Shown here piece after piece: positions 1-5,515 of a DNA stretch of 5,515 bases. Below the pieces are notes generated by a model, which saw nothing but the letters and a program-made list of their open reading frames with translations, made no database searches and was not told where the DNA came from. The position numbers and the translations under genes were made by a program. Within the stretch, counting starts at the first letter, position 1; each line of letters opens with the position of its first letter. The DNA lies in assembly GCA_003162555.1 (NCBI GenBank), contig PMNQ01000017.1, positions 1,632 through 7,146 of the forward strand, in the 5' to 3' direction. The DNA comes from Gammaproteobacteria bacterium (GTDB lineage: Bacteria; Pseudomonadota; Gammaproteobacteria; Steroidobacterales; Steroidobacteraceae).

Positions 1-2153
1 AGTTTCACGCCTGGTCCGGCAACCATGCCGGGCACGAGCAGCTCCATCTGGTGCCGCCCACCGAGCCAGGTGCGACAGGGCCCGCGCGCGGTGCTTCCGG
101 TGCCGGCGATACTGGCGCGCTGCAGCAGCGCGTGACGGCGCTCCAGCAGCAGCTGGCCGAGTCCCAGCGCCTGCTCGACCTGAAGAACGCCGAACTGGCC
201 AACCTGCAAAAGCAGTTGGGCGCCGGCAAACCCGGTCAGCCCGCCGTGGTGGCGCCGGCCGAGCCGACCAAGTCACCGCAAGAAGTCCTGCAGGAAAGCT
301 CCAAAGGACAGCCCGAAACGACTGGAGCCGCCCCCGAAGCGACGCCGCCCGCCGCTGTGCCGACGCCTGCCAAGCCCAGCACCGCTCCGGCTGTGCCAGC
401 CGCGAAAGTAAGCGGATCGATCCTCGACTGGCTGATCGAGAACTGGATTCTGCTGCTCGGCGCGCTGGCGCTGATCCTCGCGGCCCTGTTCGGCTGGCGC
501 TACATGCGCTCGCGGCAGGAGCAGGAATTCGGCCGCACGCTCGACCGCCTCTCGACCCCGCCGTTCGAAGCGTCGTCGCGCCAGTCGGTCCGGCCGGCCG
601 AAACGCAGCCGATGCGTACGCTGTCGACCAAGCAGGACTCTTCCTTCGTCGTCGAGGAATCCGGCAGCCACCAGGCGCCGCGCATCAGCGAAGGCGATCT
701 GGCGAACATGCAGTCCGTGCCCGTCGCGGACGACGACAGCGTGGCCGGCGATACGGCCGTCGCGCTCGATCAGGGCGATCCGCTGGCGGAAGCGGATTTC
801 CACATGGCCTATGGCCTGTATGACCAGGCGGCCGACCTGGTGCGAATCGCGATTACGCGCGAGCCGCAACGGCGCGACCTGAAGCTGAAGCTCCTCGAAG
901 TGTTCTTCGTGTGGGGCAACAAGGATCAGTTCCTGCAGCTCGCCCGCGAGCTGTCCACGACCCGCGAAGAAGCGGCCAGTGGCGAGTGGGAAAAAGTCGT
1001 CATCATGGGGCGTCAGATCGCGCCGGACGATTCACTGTTCACCACCTCGGGCGCGTTGTCCGGTGCAGGCGCCGGCGGAGTAGATCTGAATCTCGAGGGC
1101 GGCCAGAACCGCGTCGATTTCGACCTGCTCGGCGAACCCTCGATCGCGCAGGCAACGCCGTCCGACGCCGTCGATCTGGATCTCGGCTCGGCTCTGGGCG
1201 AATCGGATGCAACGGGTGAATTGCGGGCGATCGGTGACACCGGGGTAGATTTCGTGCTGGATGATCCGGCGCGCGGTGGTGATGGCAGCACCGGCTCGAC
1301 GCGCGAGATGCCCCAGTCCCATACCGTGACGCTCGATATTGGCGACGGCGCGCACGACACGCCGACCGTCGAGAACCTGCAGCCCCAGGACCTCGACAGT
1401 CCGACGATCCGCCAGAAGCTCGAGTCCAGTGCCCGCACGCACTTGGCGAGCGCGGATCAGACCGCCGAGCTGGCGATCGATGATCTGGGGCTCGATGTCG
1501 CCGGCGCAGATACCGGCAAACACCATGCGATGGACGTTGCTTCGTCGCCGACCATGCTCACCTCGCTCGATGAAGACACGCGCGAGCTGCTCGCCCGGGC
1601 GCAGGCGCAGGGCCAGGCCGAAGTGGTGATGCCTGACACGAACGAAATGCCGGCACCGTCAACCGGAGCAAGCGGCACCTGGCTGTTCACCGACAAGGAT
1701 TTCTCCGCCGTGATGCCGGCCGTCGGCGCCGCGGCCGAAACGCCGACCGAGCTGGTGACCGCAGTCGTGCCCGGACCCGACTCGACGATGGGCGTGACCG
1801 CGCAGGTCGAAGAACTCAAAGGCCGCGCCGACAGCATCGTCGATCTTGATCTGGACAGCCTGGAAGTCACCGGCGAACGTTCCACGGGGCTCGACCTCGA
1901 TGTCGGCCAGAGCACGCCGGCTACCGAGGCGGCCTTTGCGGCCACCCAGCGGCTGAACGCTCCCGAACCCGTGGCAACCGATGCCGAGCCGGCCACCATG
2001 AGCGAGGTTGGCACCAAGCTCGACCTGGCGCGCGCGTACATGGACATGGGCGATCCGGAGGGCGCGCGCAGCATTCTCGAAGAAGTGCTGGCCGAAGGCT
2101 CGGTGTCGCAGAAGACCGAGGCGCGCCGGCTGATCGATTCGCTCCCCGGCTGA
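1..2153 (+). CDS. fimV: FimV-family polar inner-membrane scaffold protein, 5' partial
   Basis: The frame is open from the window edge (first full codon at 3) to TGA at 2151-2153, so the N-terminus with the expected LysM peptidoglycan-binding domain lies upstream. The GTG at 51 is probably internal, because the codons before it read on as protein ending in QLHLVPP. In order one sees a Gln/Leu-rich coiled coil (about 117-221), a Pro/Ala-rich linker, one membrane segment (about 444-497, starting WILLLGALAL) followed by basic RYMRSR, a TPR-like helical region (about 786-1040, with AEADFHMAYGLYDQA), a long acidic low-complexity linker, and the FimV C-terminal domain (about 2010-2150, LDLARAYMDMGDPEGA). 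Known family members span the inner membrane with a periplasmic N-terminus and cytoplasmic C-terminus, and organise cell poles, type IV pili and c-di-GMP/cAMP signalling. Being next to truA supports the call. The function in this organism is inferred. Confidence 0.93.
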   Translation, partial: FHAWSGNHAGHEQLHLVPPTEPGATGPARGASGAGDTGALQQRVTALQQQLAESQRLLDLKNAELANLQKQLGAGKPGQPAVVAPAEPTKSPQEVLQESSKGQPETTGAAPEATPPAAVPTPAKPSTAPAVPAAKVSGSILDWLIENWILLLGALALILAALFGWRYMRSRQEQEFGRTLDRLSTPPFEASSRQSVRPAETQPMRTLSTKQDSSFVVEESGSHQAPRISEGDLANMQSVPVADDDSVAGDTAVALDQGDPLAEADFHMAYGLYDQAADLVRIAITREPQRRDLKLKLLEVFFVWGNKDQFLQLARELSTTREEAASGEWEKVVIMGRQIAPDDSLFTTSGALSGAGAGGVDLNLEGGQNRVDFDLLGEPSIAQATPSDAVDLDLGSALGESDATGELRAIGDTGVDFVLDDPARGGDGSTGSTREMPQSHTVTLDIGDGAHDTPTVENLQPQDLDSPTIRQKLESSARTHLASADQTAELAIDDLGLDVAGADTGKHHAMDVASSPTMLTSLDEDTRELLARAQAQGQAEVVMPDTNEMPAPSTGASGTWLFTDKDFSAVMPAVGAAAETPTELVTAVVPGPDSTMGVTAQVEELKGRADSIVDLDLDSLEVTGERSTGLDLDVGQSTPATEAAFAATQRLNAPEPVATDAEPATMSEVGTKLDLARAYMDMGDPEGARSILEEVLAEGSVSQKTEARRLIDSLPG
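117..221 (+). other. Coiled-coil segment of FimV
   Basis: The codons give a Gln/Leu/Ala-rich helix (ALQQRVTALQQQLAESQRL and onward) with hydrophobic residues at heptad-like spacing. It sits on the periplasmic side, before a Pro-rich linker and the membrane segment, where FimV proteins usually carry a coiled coil. It probably supports self-association. Confidence 0.7.
444..497 (+). other. Transmembrane helix of FimV
   Basis: About 18 uninterrupted hydrophobic residues (WILLLGALALILAALFGW) are followed by a basic stretch, RYMRSRQ. By the positive-inside rule the part that follows, with the TPR-like region, is cytoplasmic. This agrees with the known topology of FimV. Confidence 0.88.
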
Positions 2154-2163
2154 CGGTCGCTTC

Positions 2164-2185
2164 AGGGGCGCTGGCAGCCCCTTTT
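2164..2185 (+). terminator. Short hairpin with T-tract after fimV (possible weak terminator)
   Basis: AGGGGC (2164-2169) pairs with GCCCCT (2177-2182) around a 7-nt loop, and the T's run from 2182 to 2185. It starts 11 nt after the fimV stop codon. The stem is only six pairs and the T-tract is short, so it is at best a weak intrinsic terminator. It also ends just 6 nt before the truA start, so it could affect truA translation instead. Confidence 0.4.
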
Positions 2186-2191
2186 AGGCGC

Positions 2192-2989
2192 ATGGGCCGC
2201 ATCGCCATAGGCATCGAATACGACGGCGCGGCCTTCCATGGCTGGCAGCGCCAATCCGATGCCATTTCCGTACAGCAGGTGCTGGAAAAGGCGTTGGGTC
2301 AAGTCGCCGACTCCGCTGTGGAACTCAGCTGCGCGGGCCGTACGGACGCCGGCGTGCACGCCCGCGCCCAGATCGCCCATTTCGATACCGCGGCCGCCCG
2401 CAACCCGCGCGCCTGGCTGCTGGGCACCAATAGCGCGCTGCCGCCAGCCGTGAACCTGCGCTGGGTGCAGCCTGTGGCAGCGCATTTCCACGCGCGTTTC
2501 GGCGCACTGCGCCGCTCGTACCGCTACGTGATCCTTAACCAGCTGACGCGCTCGTCGTTGGCCGCGGGCCGCGCGCTGGTGGTGTACCGGCCCCTCGACG
2601 CTGCAGCCATGCAACTGGCCGCCAACGACCTGATCGGCGAGCACGACTTCAGCGCCTTTCGCGCCGCCGAGTGCCAGGCGCGCTCACCGGTGCGCCGCAT
2701 CGAGTCGATCACGGTGCGCCGCCGCGACGCGTGGGTGATTGTCGAGGTCAGCGCCAATGCCTTCCTTCAGCACATGGTGCGCAACATCGTCGGCACGCTG
2801 CTGGCGGTGGGCTCAGGGGACGCGCCTCCAGGGCGCGTGCGCGAGCAACTCGACTCGCGCCAGCGCAGCAGCGGGGAGGCCACGGTGGCCGCCCACGGCC
2901 TGTACCTCTGGCGGGTCGACTACCCCCCGGAGTTCGGCCTGCCGGACGATTCCGCTATGATCGACCCTTGGGGTACTAACGGGCCCTGA
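2192..2989 (+). CDS. truA: tRNA pseudouridine(38-40) synthase TruA
   Basis: This encodes 265 residues (E. coli TruA has 270) and looks complete. TruA converts uridines 38-40 of the tRNA anticodon arm to pseudouridine in the cytoplasm. Visible motifs in order are IEYDGAAFHGWQRQ (residues 8-21), CAGRTDAGVHA (48-58) with the catalytic Asp at 52, FHARFGALRRSYRY (99-112) with the conserved Tyr at 110, DFSAFRAAECQARSP (152-166), FLQHMVRNIVG (191-201) and the family's C-terminal LYLWRVDYP. ATG at 2192 is chosen because IAIGIEYDG follows at once, as in the family. The ribosome site is poor (only AGG at 2186-2188, 3 nt from ATG). About 15 residues follow the usual EFGLP ending, and their DNA overlaps a probable accD promoter. 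It follows fimV by 38 nt and precedes accD by 19 nt. Confidence 0.97.
   Translation: MGRIAIGIEYDGAAFHGWQRQSDAISVQQVLEKALGQVADSAVELSCAGRTDAGVHARAQIAHFDTAAARNPRAWLLGTNSALPPAVNLRWVQPVAAHFHARFGALRRSYRYVILNQLTRSSLAAGRALVVYRPLDAAAMQLAANDLIGEHDFSAFRAAECQARSPVRRIESITVRRRDAWVIVEVSANAFLQHMVRNIVGTLLAVGSGDAPPGRVREQLDSRQRSSGEATVAAHGLYLWRVDYPPEFGLPDDSAMIDPWGTNGP
2933..2961 (+). promoter_or_regulatory. Putative sigma70-type promoter for accD inside the truA 3' end
   Basis: TATGAT (2956-2961) is a good -10 match (one mismatch to TATAAT). TTCGGC lies 17 nt upstream (2933-2938) as a weak -35. Transcription would start near 2968, giving a leader of about 40 nt before the accD TTG. The site lies in codons after the conserved end of TruA, where the protein constrains the DNA least. 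The call rests on pattern only, and the -35 is poor. Confidence 0.4.
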
Positions 2990-2994
2990 GGGCC
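2982..2994 (+). repeat. Small inverted repeat around the truA stop codon
   Basis: GGCCC (2982-2986) and GGGCC (2990-2994) form a five-pair GC stem whose three-base loop is the TGA stop of truA. There is no T-tract, so it is unlikely to be a terminator. It lies in the predicted accD leader, 14 nt before the TTG start, and could shape access to that weak ribosome site. A function is not shown. Confidence 0.35.
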
Positions 2995-3008
2995 GCGGGT
3001 AATCAGCA

Positions 3009-3875
3009 TTGTCGTGGTTTGAAAAGATCGTCCCGTCGAGGATCAAGACCGAACGTCGTTCGCGCTCGGTCCCCGAAGGGTTGTGGATCAAATGTCCGGC
3101 CTGCGACGGCGTGCTGTACCGCGCCGAGCTGGAGCGCAATCTCAACGTTTGCCCCAAGTGCACGCATCACATGCGCATCGCCGCGCGCCCGCGCCTGCAG
3201 TCATTCCTGGATCCGGGCGGCCAGCAGGAGATCGGCGCGCAGGTGCAGCCCGAGGATCCGCTCAAGTTCAAGGACAGCAAGCGCTACAAGGACCGGCTCG
3301 CGCAGGCACAGAAATCCACGGGCGAACGCGATGCGCTGATCTCACTGGCCGGTCGCCTGCACGGCGAACCGGTCGTGGCCTGCGCCTTCGAATTCCAGTT
3401 TCTGGGTGGTTCGATGGGTTCGGTGGTGGGCGAGCGTTTCCGCCGCTCCGTCGATCGGTGCGTCGAGGACCAGTGCGGACTGGTGTGTTTCTCGGCCACC
3501 GGCGGCGCGCGCATGCAGGAGGCGCTGCTGTCACTGATGCAGATGGCCAAGACCAGCGCGGCGCTGGCGCGCCTGTCGCGCGCCGGGTTGCCGTACATCT
3601 CCGTCATGACCGATCCGACCACCGGCGGCGTGTCGGCGAGCCTGGCGATGCTGGGCGACCTGAACATCGCGGAACCACGGGCGCTGATTGGCTTTGCTGG
3701 CCCACGCGTCATCCAGCAGACCGTGCGCGAGACGCTGCCCGAGGGCTTCCAGCGCAGCGAGTTCCTGCTCGAGCACGGCGCGCTTGATCTGATCATCGAC
3801 CGCCGCGACATGCGTGACCGGCTGGCGGCGCTGTTGCGGCTGTTGCAGCGGCGGCCCGTGCTCGCGACGGCCTAA
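3009..3875 (+). CDS. accD: Acetyl-CoA carboxylase carboxyltransferase subunit beta
   Basis: This encodes 288 residues (E. coli AccD has 304). With AccA it forms the carboxyltransferase that moves CO2 from carboxybiotin on AccB to acetyl-CoA, making malonyl-CoA for fatty acid synthesis. The N-terminal zinc ribbon has Cys at 29, 32, 48 and 51 (CPAC...CPKC). The crotonase-like core shows [14 protein letters not shown] (131-144), [12 protein letters not shown] (161-172), [17 protein letters not shown] (201-217), [15 protein letters not shown] (221-235) and [18 protein letters not shown] (243-260). The start is TTG: an in-frame TAA lies at 3000-3002, only two codons follow before TTG, and [10 protein letters not shown] matches the family N-terminus (MSWIERI in E. 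coli). No clear Shine-Dalgarno is seen; GCGGG at 2995-2999 is the nearest purine-rich run. E. coli AccD/AccA are known to bind their own mRNA, but this is not visible here. Confidence 0.97.
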   Translation: MSWFEKIVPSRIKTERRSRSVPEGLWIKCPACDGVLYRAELERNLNVCPKCTHHMRIAARPRLQSFLDPGGQQEIGAQVQPEDPLKFKDSKRYKDRLAQAQKSTGERDALISLAGRLHGEPVVACAFEFQFLGGSMGSVVGERFRRSVDRCVEDQCGLVCFSATGGARMQEALLSLMQMAKTSAALARLSRAGLPYISVMTDPTTGGVSASLAMLGDLNIAEPRALIGFAGPRVIQQTVRETLPEGFQRSEFLLEHGALDLIIDRRDMRDRLAALLRLLQRRPVLATA

Positions 3876-3877
3876 GG
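3873..3877 (+). promoter_or_regulatory. Ribosome binding site of folC overlapping the accD stop
   Basis: TAAGG, a match to the start of the anti-Shine-Dalgarno complement, contains the accD TAA and sits 7 nt before the folC ATG at 3885. It supports that start and suggests translational coupling of accD and folC. Confidence 0.65.
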
Positions 3878-4391
3878 CACGTCGATGTCCGCCGGCCGCA
3901 CTTTGCCTGAGTGGCTGGCTTACCAGGAGACCCTGCACCCACGCAGCATCGACCTCGGGCTCGAGCGCGTACGGGTCGTTGCCGGGCGGCTGGCACTGCT
4001 CCCGCCGGCCGGCCGCACCGCCATCGTCGGCGGCACCAACGGCAAGGGCTCGACAGCCTCGATCCTGGCGGCGCTGGGACAAGCGCACGGGTTGCGCGTC
4101 GGCCTGTTCACCTCGCCTCATCTGTTGCGCTACCAGGAACGCATTTGCGTTGATGGCGAGGAAGTGTCAGACGCCGCGCTGTGCGCAGCCTTCGCCGAAA
4201 TCGAGGCCGCGCGCGGCGCCGAATCACTGACCTATTTCGAATTCAACACGCTGGCCGCGCTGCTGGTGTTCCGTGCAGCTGGCGTCGGGCTGATGGTGCT
4301 GGAGGTGGGACTTGGCGGGCGGCTCGATGCGACCAACCTCGTTGATGCCGACGTGGCCGTGCTGTGCTCGGTGGCGATGGATCATCGCGAC

Positions 4392-4394
4392 TGA
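4392..4394 (+). other. In-frame TGA in folC replacing a conserved Trp codon
   Basis: The codon lies between GAC (Asp 169) and CTC (Leu 171) in the DHxDWLG motif. One G-to-A change from TGG explains it. fimV, truA and folC itself all end in TGA, so UGA works as a stop in this genome and general recoding to Trp is unlikely. Confidence 0.95.
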
Positions 4395-5055
4395 CTCGGC
4401 GACACGCTGGAGGCGATCGGCACGGAGAAAGCGGGAATTTTCCGCGCCGGGAGGCCCGTGATACTCGGCGATGCGCGCATGCCCGCGACCGTCACGGACG
4501 CACTGGTGGCGCTCTCATGCCGGCCGCTGATCGCGGGCACGCATTTCGCCTGGCGGGTGCGTGCCGATGGCCACTGGGACCTCAATGGCGCGGGCCTCGA
4601 CTTCAAGGCCCTGCCGCCGCCGGCGCTCGAGGGCGCGATTCAGTATCGCAACGCAGCCGTGGCGCTGGCGGCCTTGCGCGTCGTGCTCTCGCCGCGCGAG
4701 CCAGAGCTTGAGGCCATAGGCGCGGCGCTCCGCGCTGTGCGACTGCCAGGCCGCCTGCAGTTCGCAGCCGGAGCGGTGGAATGGGTGTTCGATGTTGCGC
4801 ACAACGAAGCGGCGGCGGCGGTGCTGGCCGCGGAGCTGCGCTCGCGCCCGGTGCGCGGCCGCACGCTGGCGGTGTTCGCAGTCCTTGGAGACAAGGATGC
4901 GGGCGCGGTTGCAGCGCAGCTCGACGGACCCATCGATCATTGGTTGTTGTGTGCGCTGCCGGGACCCCGTGCATTGGCGCCCGAGGAACTGCGGCAGCGA
5001 ATGGGCGTGCTGCGCGGTGGCAGCGAACTTGCCGGTGATGTCGTCGCGGCGGTCG

Positions 5056-5079
5056 CGCGCGCCAGCGCGCTGGCGCGCG
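5056..5079 (+). repeat. Perfect 24-bp palindrome inside the folC 3' region
   Basis: All 12 base pairs match around a centre between 5067 and 5068 (core CCAGCGCGCTGG with alternating CG arms on both sides). The symmetry breaks at 5055/5080. It encodes RASALAR of folC, residues 392-398. It contains no T-tract. Alternating CG sequence makes such symmetry likelier by chance, but 24 perfect bases is long. Confidence 0.8.
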
Positions 5080-5145
5080 AGGGCGATCGCGTCGTGGTGT
5101 GCGGATCATTCCATACCGTGGGGCCGGCGCTCGAAGCGCGTCGGC

Positions 5146-5151
5146 TATACT
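5146..5151 (+). promoter_or_regulatory. -10-like element before the dedD-like gene
   Basis: TATACT lies in the last folC codons, 31 nt before the TTG start at 5183, and would place a transcript start near 5158. No recognisable -35 hexamer is found at 16-18 nt spacing, so this is a weak call. Confidence 0.22.
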
Positions 5152-5169
5152 CCGCACTTCGCTGACTCC

Positions 5170-5173
5170 AGGA
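5170..5173 (+). promoter_or_regulatory. Ribosome binding site supporting the TTG start at 5183
   Basis: AGGA sits 9 nt upstream of TTG 5183, a workable spacing. The next in-frame ATG (5258) would cut off the membrane anchor, so this site helps decide the start. Confidence 0.5.
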
Positions 5174-5182
5174 CGCGCTTCG

Positions 5183-5515
5183 TTGCAGGAACATCTGAAG
5201 GAAAGGCTTACCGGCGCGGCAATTCTCGTGGTTGTAGTCGTGCTGCTGGTGCCCGAAATGTTTCGCGGCCGGCCCGCGGGCGGTGTCGACAGCCACACCG
5301 CGAGCGCGGACGGCGCACCGATGCGCACCTACACGATCGACCTGCGCGACTCGCCGACCGCACAGCCGCCCGCGGTTACGCCACCGGCAGGTGCAGTCAA
5401 CGACAGCGCGGTGAAAGATGCGACCAGCGCTGCGCTGCCGCCACCGGGCGCAGCACCGCCAGCACCTGCTGCGCCTGCCGCCAGAATAGCGTCCACGCCG
5501 CCGGCGACGACGTCC
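5183..5515 (+). CDS. DedD-like SPOR-family membrane protein, 3' partial
   Basis: The reading frame is open from TTG 5183 to the window end, 111 codons, and the 3' end is missing. It begins MQEHLKERLTGAAILVVVVV, a short polar N-terminus with Lys/Arg followed by one hydrophobic segment (about residues 11-27, ending LLVPEMF). A long Pro/Ala/Thr-rich region follows, typical of the linker in DedD-type proteins, which carry a peptidoglycan-binding SPOR domain at the C-terminus. That domain is outside the window, so the family call rests on the LKERLTGAAIL...LVPE N-terminus, the architecture and the position after folC. Family members sit in the inner membrane with the SPOR domain in the periplasm and bind denuded glycan at the division site. 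The gene begins 17 nt after folC, so co-transcription is likely. The TTG start is supported by AGGA at 5170-5173. Confidence 0.75.
   Translation, partial: MQEHLKERLTGAAILVVVVVLLVPEMFRGRPAGGVDSHTASADGAPMRTYTIDLRDSPTAQPPAVTPPAGAVNDSAVKDATSAALPPPGAAPPAPAAPAARIASTPPATTS

Larger units (their letters stand above)
3885..5165 (+). pseudogene. folC: Dihydrofolate/folylpolyglutamate synthase, interrupted by an in-frame TGA
   Basis: FolC adds glutamate to dihydropteroate and extends the polyglutamate tail of folates, using ATP. The frame runs 426 codons to TGA at 5163-5165, close to the E. coli length, with one internal TGA at codon 170 (4392-4394). Before it are the P-loop GGTNGKGSTAS (49-59), TSPHL (76-80), LTYFEFNTLAALLVF (115-129), LEVGLGGRLDATN (139-151) and MDHRD (165-169). 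After it are LGDTLEAIGTEKAGIFR (171-187), QYRNAAVALAAL (253-264), LPGRLQ (287-292), DVAHN (303-307), VLGDKD (333-338) and CGSFHTVG (406-413). E. coli has DHTDWLG here, so the stop replaces a Trp. There is no frameshift or other lesion. As written, translation would give 169 residues lacking the C-terminal domain. This may be a sequencing error, a recent mutation or leaky readthrough. It is labelled pseudogene only on the sequence as given. Confidence 0.9.

Noticed and set aside
591..600. 10-bp palindrome CGGCCGGCCG in fimV
   Set aside because: Short GC palindromes like this are common in GC-rich coding DNA and nothing nearby suggests a regulatory role.
1457..2074. Minus-strand open frame of 205 codons opposite fimV
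   Set aside because: It is Ser/Ala/Arg-rich with no recognisable domain and lies fully opposite a well-supported gene; high GC creates such open antisense frames.
3083..3787. A second + strand frame of 234 codons inside accD
   Set aside because: It is a GC-driven shadow; accD in the other frame carries all carboxyltransferase motifs across this region.
4392..4394. UGA as selenocysteine or genome-wide UGA-to-Trp recoding
   Set aside because: fimV, truA and folC end in TGA at the expected family lengths, and the residue expected here is Trp, not Cys. No selenocysteine insertion structure was recognised downstream by eye.
4364..4711. A + strand frame spanning the folC stop that might indicate a frameshift
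   Set aside because: FolC motifs continue in the original frame immediately on both sides of the TGA, so no frame change is needed; this frame encodes Arg/Gly-rich sequence with no family match.
4603..5328. Minus-strand open frame of 241 codons across the end of folC and the start of the dedD-like gene
   Set aside because: Its product is Arg/Pro/Ala-rich with no motif, and both genes on the + strand show clear family motifs over the same bases.

Overview
The window is GC-rich, densely coding DNA from a gammaproteobacterium. It carries five genes on the + strand in the order fimV - truA - accD - folC - SPOR-family gene (dedD-like). This follows the conserved gammaproteobacterial neighbourhood fimV-truA-(trpF)-(trpBA)-accD-folC-dedD-cvpA-purF. 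The order, the GC content and the FimV type suggest a lineage near the Xanthomonadales/Nevskiales/Steroidobacter group, but genus cannot be read from the sequence. I see no mobile element, CRISPR array, tRNA or rRNA.

Layout: positions 1-2153 are the 3' part of fimV, a polar inner-membrane scaffold protein; its LysM N-terminus lies upstream of the window. A short hairpin with four T's (2164-2185) follows. truA (2192-2989) is a complete tRNA pseudouridine synthase. A -10-like element sits inside the last codons of truA, just ahead of accD (3009-3875), which starts with TTG and encodes the zinc-finger beta subunit of acetyl-CoA carboxylase. folC (3885-5165) follows after 9 nt. The window closes with the first 111 codons of a membrane-anchored DedD/SPOR-type protein (TTG start at 5183). 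No stretch above 300 bases lacks a gene.

These are mostly housekeeping genes that share a locus without forming one pathway: cell-pole and type IV pilus organisation (fimV), tRNA modification (truA), the first committed step of fatty acid synthesis (accD), folate synthesis (folC) and cell-envelope/division (dedD-like). Short gaps (38, 19, 9 and 17 nt) suggest co-transcription of at least accD-folC-dedD, with possible internal promoters.

The main anomaly is in folC. The reading frame is intact over 426 codons and carries the family motifs on both sides, but codon 170 is TGA (4392-4394) at a position where E. coli FolC has Trp. UGA ends the neighbouring genes normally, so this looks like a single TGG-to-TGA change or a sequencing error, not a recoded genome. 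Smaller points are a perfect 24-bp palindrome inside folC, two TTG starts, a repeated acidic motif in FimV, and the absence of trpF between truA and accD. I did not find a convincing undescribed system.
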